Assembly: GCA_027307295.1 (NCBI GenBank)
Contig: DAHUXF010000031.1
Location: 1-13,869, forward strand
DNA from: Acidobacteriaceae bacterium
GTDB lineage: Bacteria; Acidobacteriota; Terriglobia; Terriglobales; Acidobacteriaceae
Length of the DNA stretch: 13,869 nt
Direction: 5' to 3'
Below are positions 13,527 through 13,869 of the stretch, piece after piece. Position numbers and translations under genes: made by a program. Position 1 is the first letter of the stretch, and each line of letters opens with the position of its first letter. Under the pieces are notes generated by a model. It did not search any database. It saw nothing but the letters and a program-made list of their open reading frames with translations, and was not told the DNA's origin.

Positions 13527-13564
13527 GGGACTGATTTTACTCCTGCCTCAAGTGGACGGTTGCG

Positions 13565-13869
13565 CTATTGTCCCGCCGCAAAAGTAAATCCCGCCTTCGC
13601 TGTCTCTTTCGCTCCAACTTTTACTTTTATTGTTTGCTCGCCCAATTTTTCCTGCACGGCGGCCAGCGTGTACTCGCCAGGAGGCAGATTTTTGATCTCA
13701 AATTTTCCGTCTGGTCCCGTCACCGCAAAGTACGGATGGCTCATGACATTCACGTAAGCCCGCATCCATGGATGCTGGTTGCATTGCACCGGGATCATCA
13801 TCTCAGGATTGGCAAACGTCTTGATGATCGGTTTATCGGTGGGCATCTGCGACTCATTCCACGCCGGAT
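13565..13869 (-). CDS. Periplasmic cupredoxin-motif / carboxypeptidase-regulatory-like protein (3' part)
   Basis: Only the C-terminal about 100 residues are in the window; the frame is open through the right edge (PAWNESQMPTDKP precedes the first internal ATG at 13846). Two parts are visible. The first holds PVQCNQHPWMRAYVNV, in which C-x2-H-x2-M matches the copper-ligand loop of small blue copper proteins; any upstream His ligand would lie outside. The second, FAVTGPDGKFEIKNLPPGEY and onwards, is a carboxypeptidase-regulatory-like beta-sandwich of the kind common in secreted proteins. A location outside the cytoplasm is therefore likely, though the signal peptide is out of view. It precedes the ctaA/ctaB genes, which fits a respiratory or copper-related role. 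Copper binding is inference. Confidence 0.72.
   Translation of the reverse strand, partial: PAWNESQMPTDKPIIKTFANPEMMIPVQCNQHPWMRAYVNVMSHPYFAVTGPDGKFEIKNLPPGEYTLAAVQEKLGEQTIKVKVGAKETAKAGFTFAAGQ

Overview
The window looks like a chromosomal segment from a Gram-negative bacterium, most likely an acidobacterium (Acidobacteriota). This rests on protein style and gene order: short type IV pilins with an FSLIELLIVVAIILIIAAIAIP N-terminus, a pilM/pilB/pilC block, and a ctaA-ctaB block followed by an ABC-2 exporter. No search could be run, so the taxon is an inference. Every gene I can support lies on the minus strand, so transcription runs from high to low coordinates. I saw no tRNA, rRNA, CRISPR array, insertion sequence or integrase.

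In transcription order, the right part (about 13869 to 9302) is a respiration or haem block. It holds the 3' end of a periplasmic cupredoxin-motif/beta-sandwich protein, a small tail-anchored protein of unknown function, heme A synthase (ctaA, interrupted by one in-frame TGA), heme O synthase (ctaB), and an ABC ATPase/permease pair of the DrrA/DrrB type. Spacings from 13070 down are very tight (4-nt overlap, 4 nt, 1 nt), so these are probably one operon that makes heme O and heme A for a terminal oxidase and also exports something. ssb follows (8700-9161), with its own possible promoter.

The middle part (8699-6867) holds two tandem paralogous type IV pilin genes. Each has a sigma-54-type -24/-12 element upstream. 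At nearly equal distance above each element lies the same inverted repeat, TGACA-N5-TGTCA, the arrangement expected for an activator of the PilR type. A near-perfect rho-independent terminator with a GAAA tetraloop separates the two pilins, so they are probably separate units with one shared control circuit.

The left part (6800-1) starts with a translationally coupled trio: an ABC ATPase, an ABC-2 permease and a membrane-anchored TPR protein with a pseudopilin-like C-terminal motif. A LolA-like periplasmic carrier follows, then the pilus assembly genes pilC (inner-membrane platform), pilB (extension ATPase) and the start of pilM (actin-like cytoplasmic ring), which runs off the left edge. The left two thirds therefore encode pilus subunits and part of their assembly machine, with an uncharacterised ABC/TPR/LolA envelope module set between them.

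The points most worth a second look are the shared sigma-54/inverted-repeat control of the two pilins, the single TGA that splits an otherwise complete ctaA, and the ABC-TPR-LolA module inside the pilus locus.
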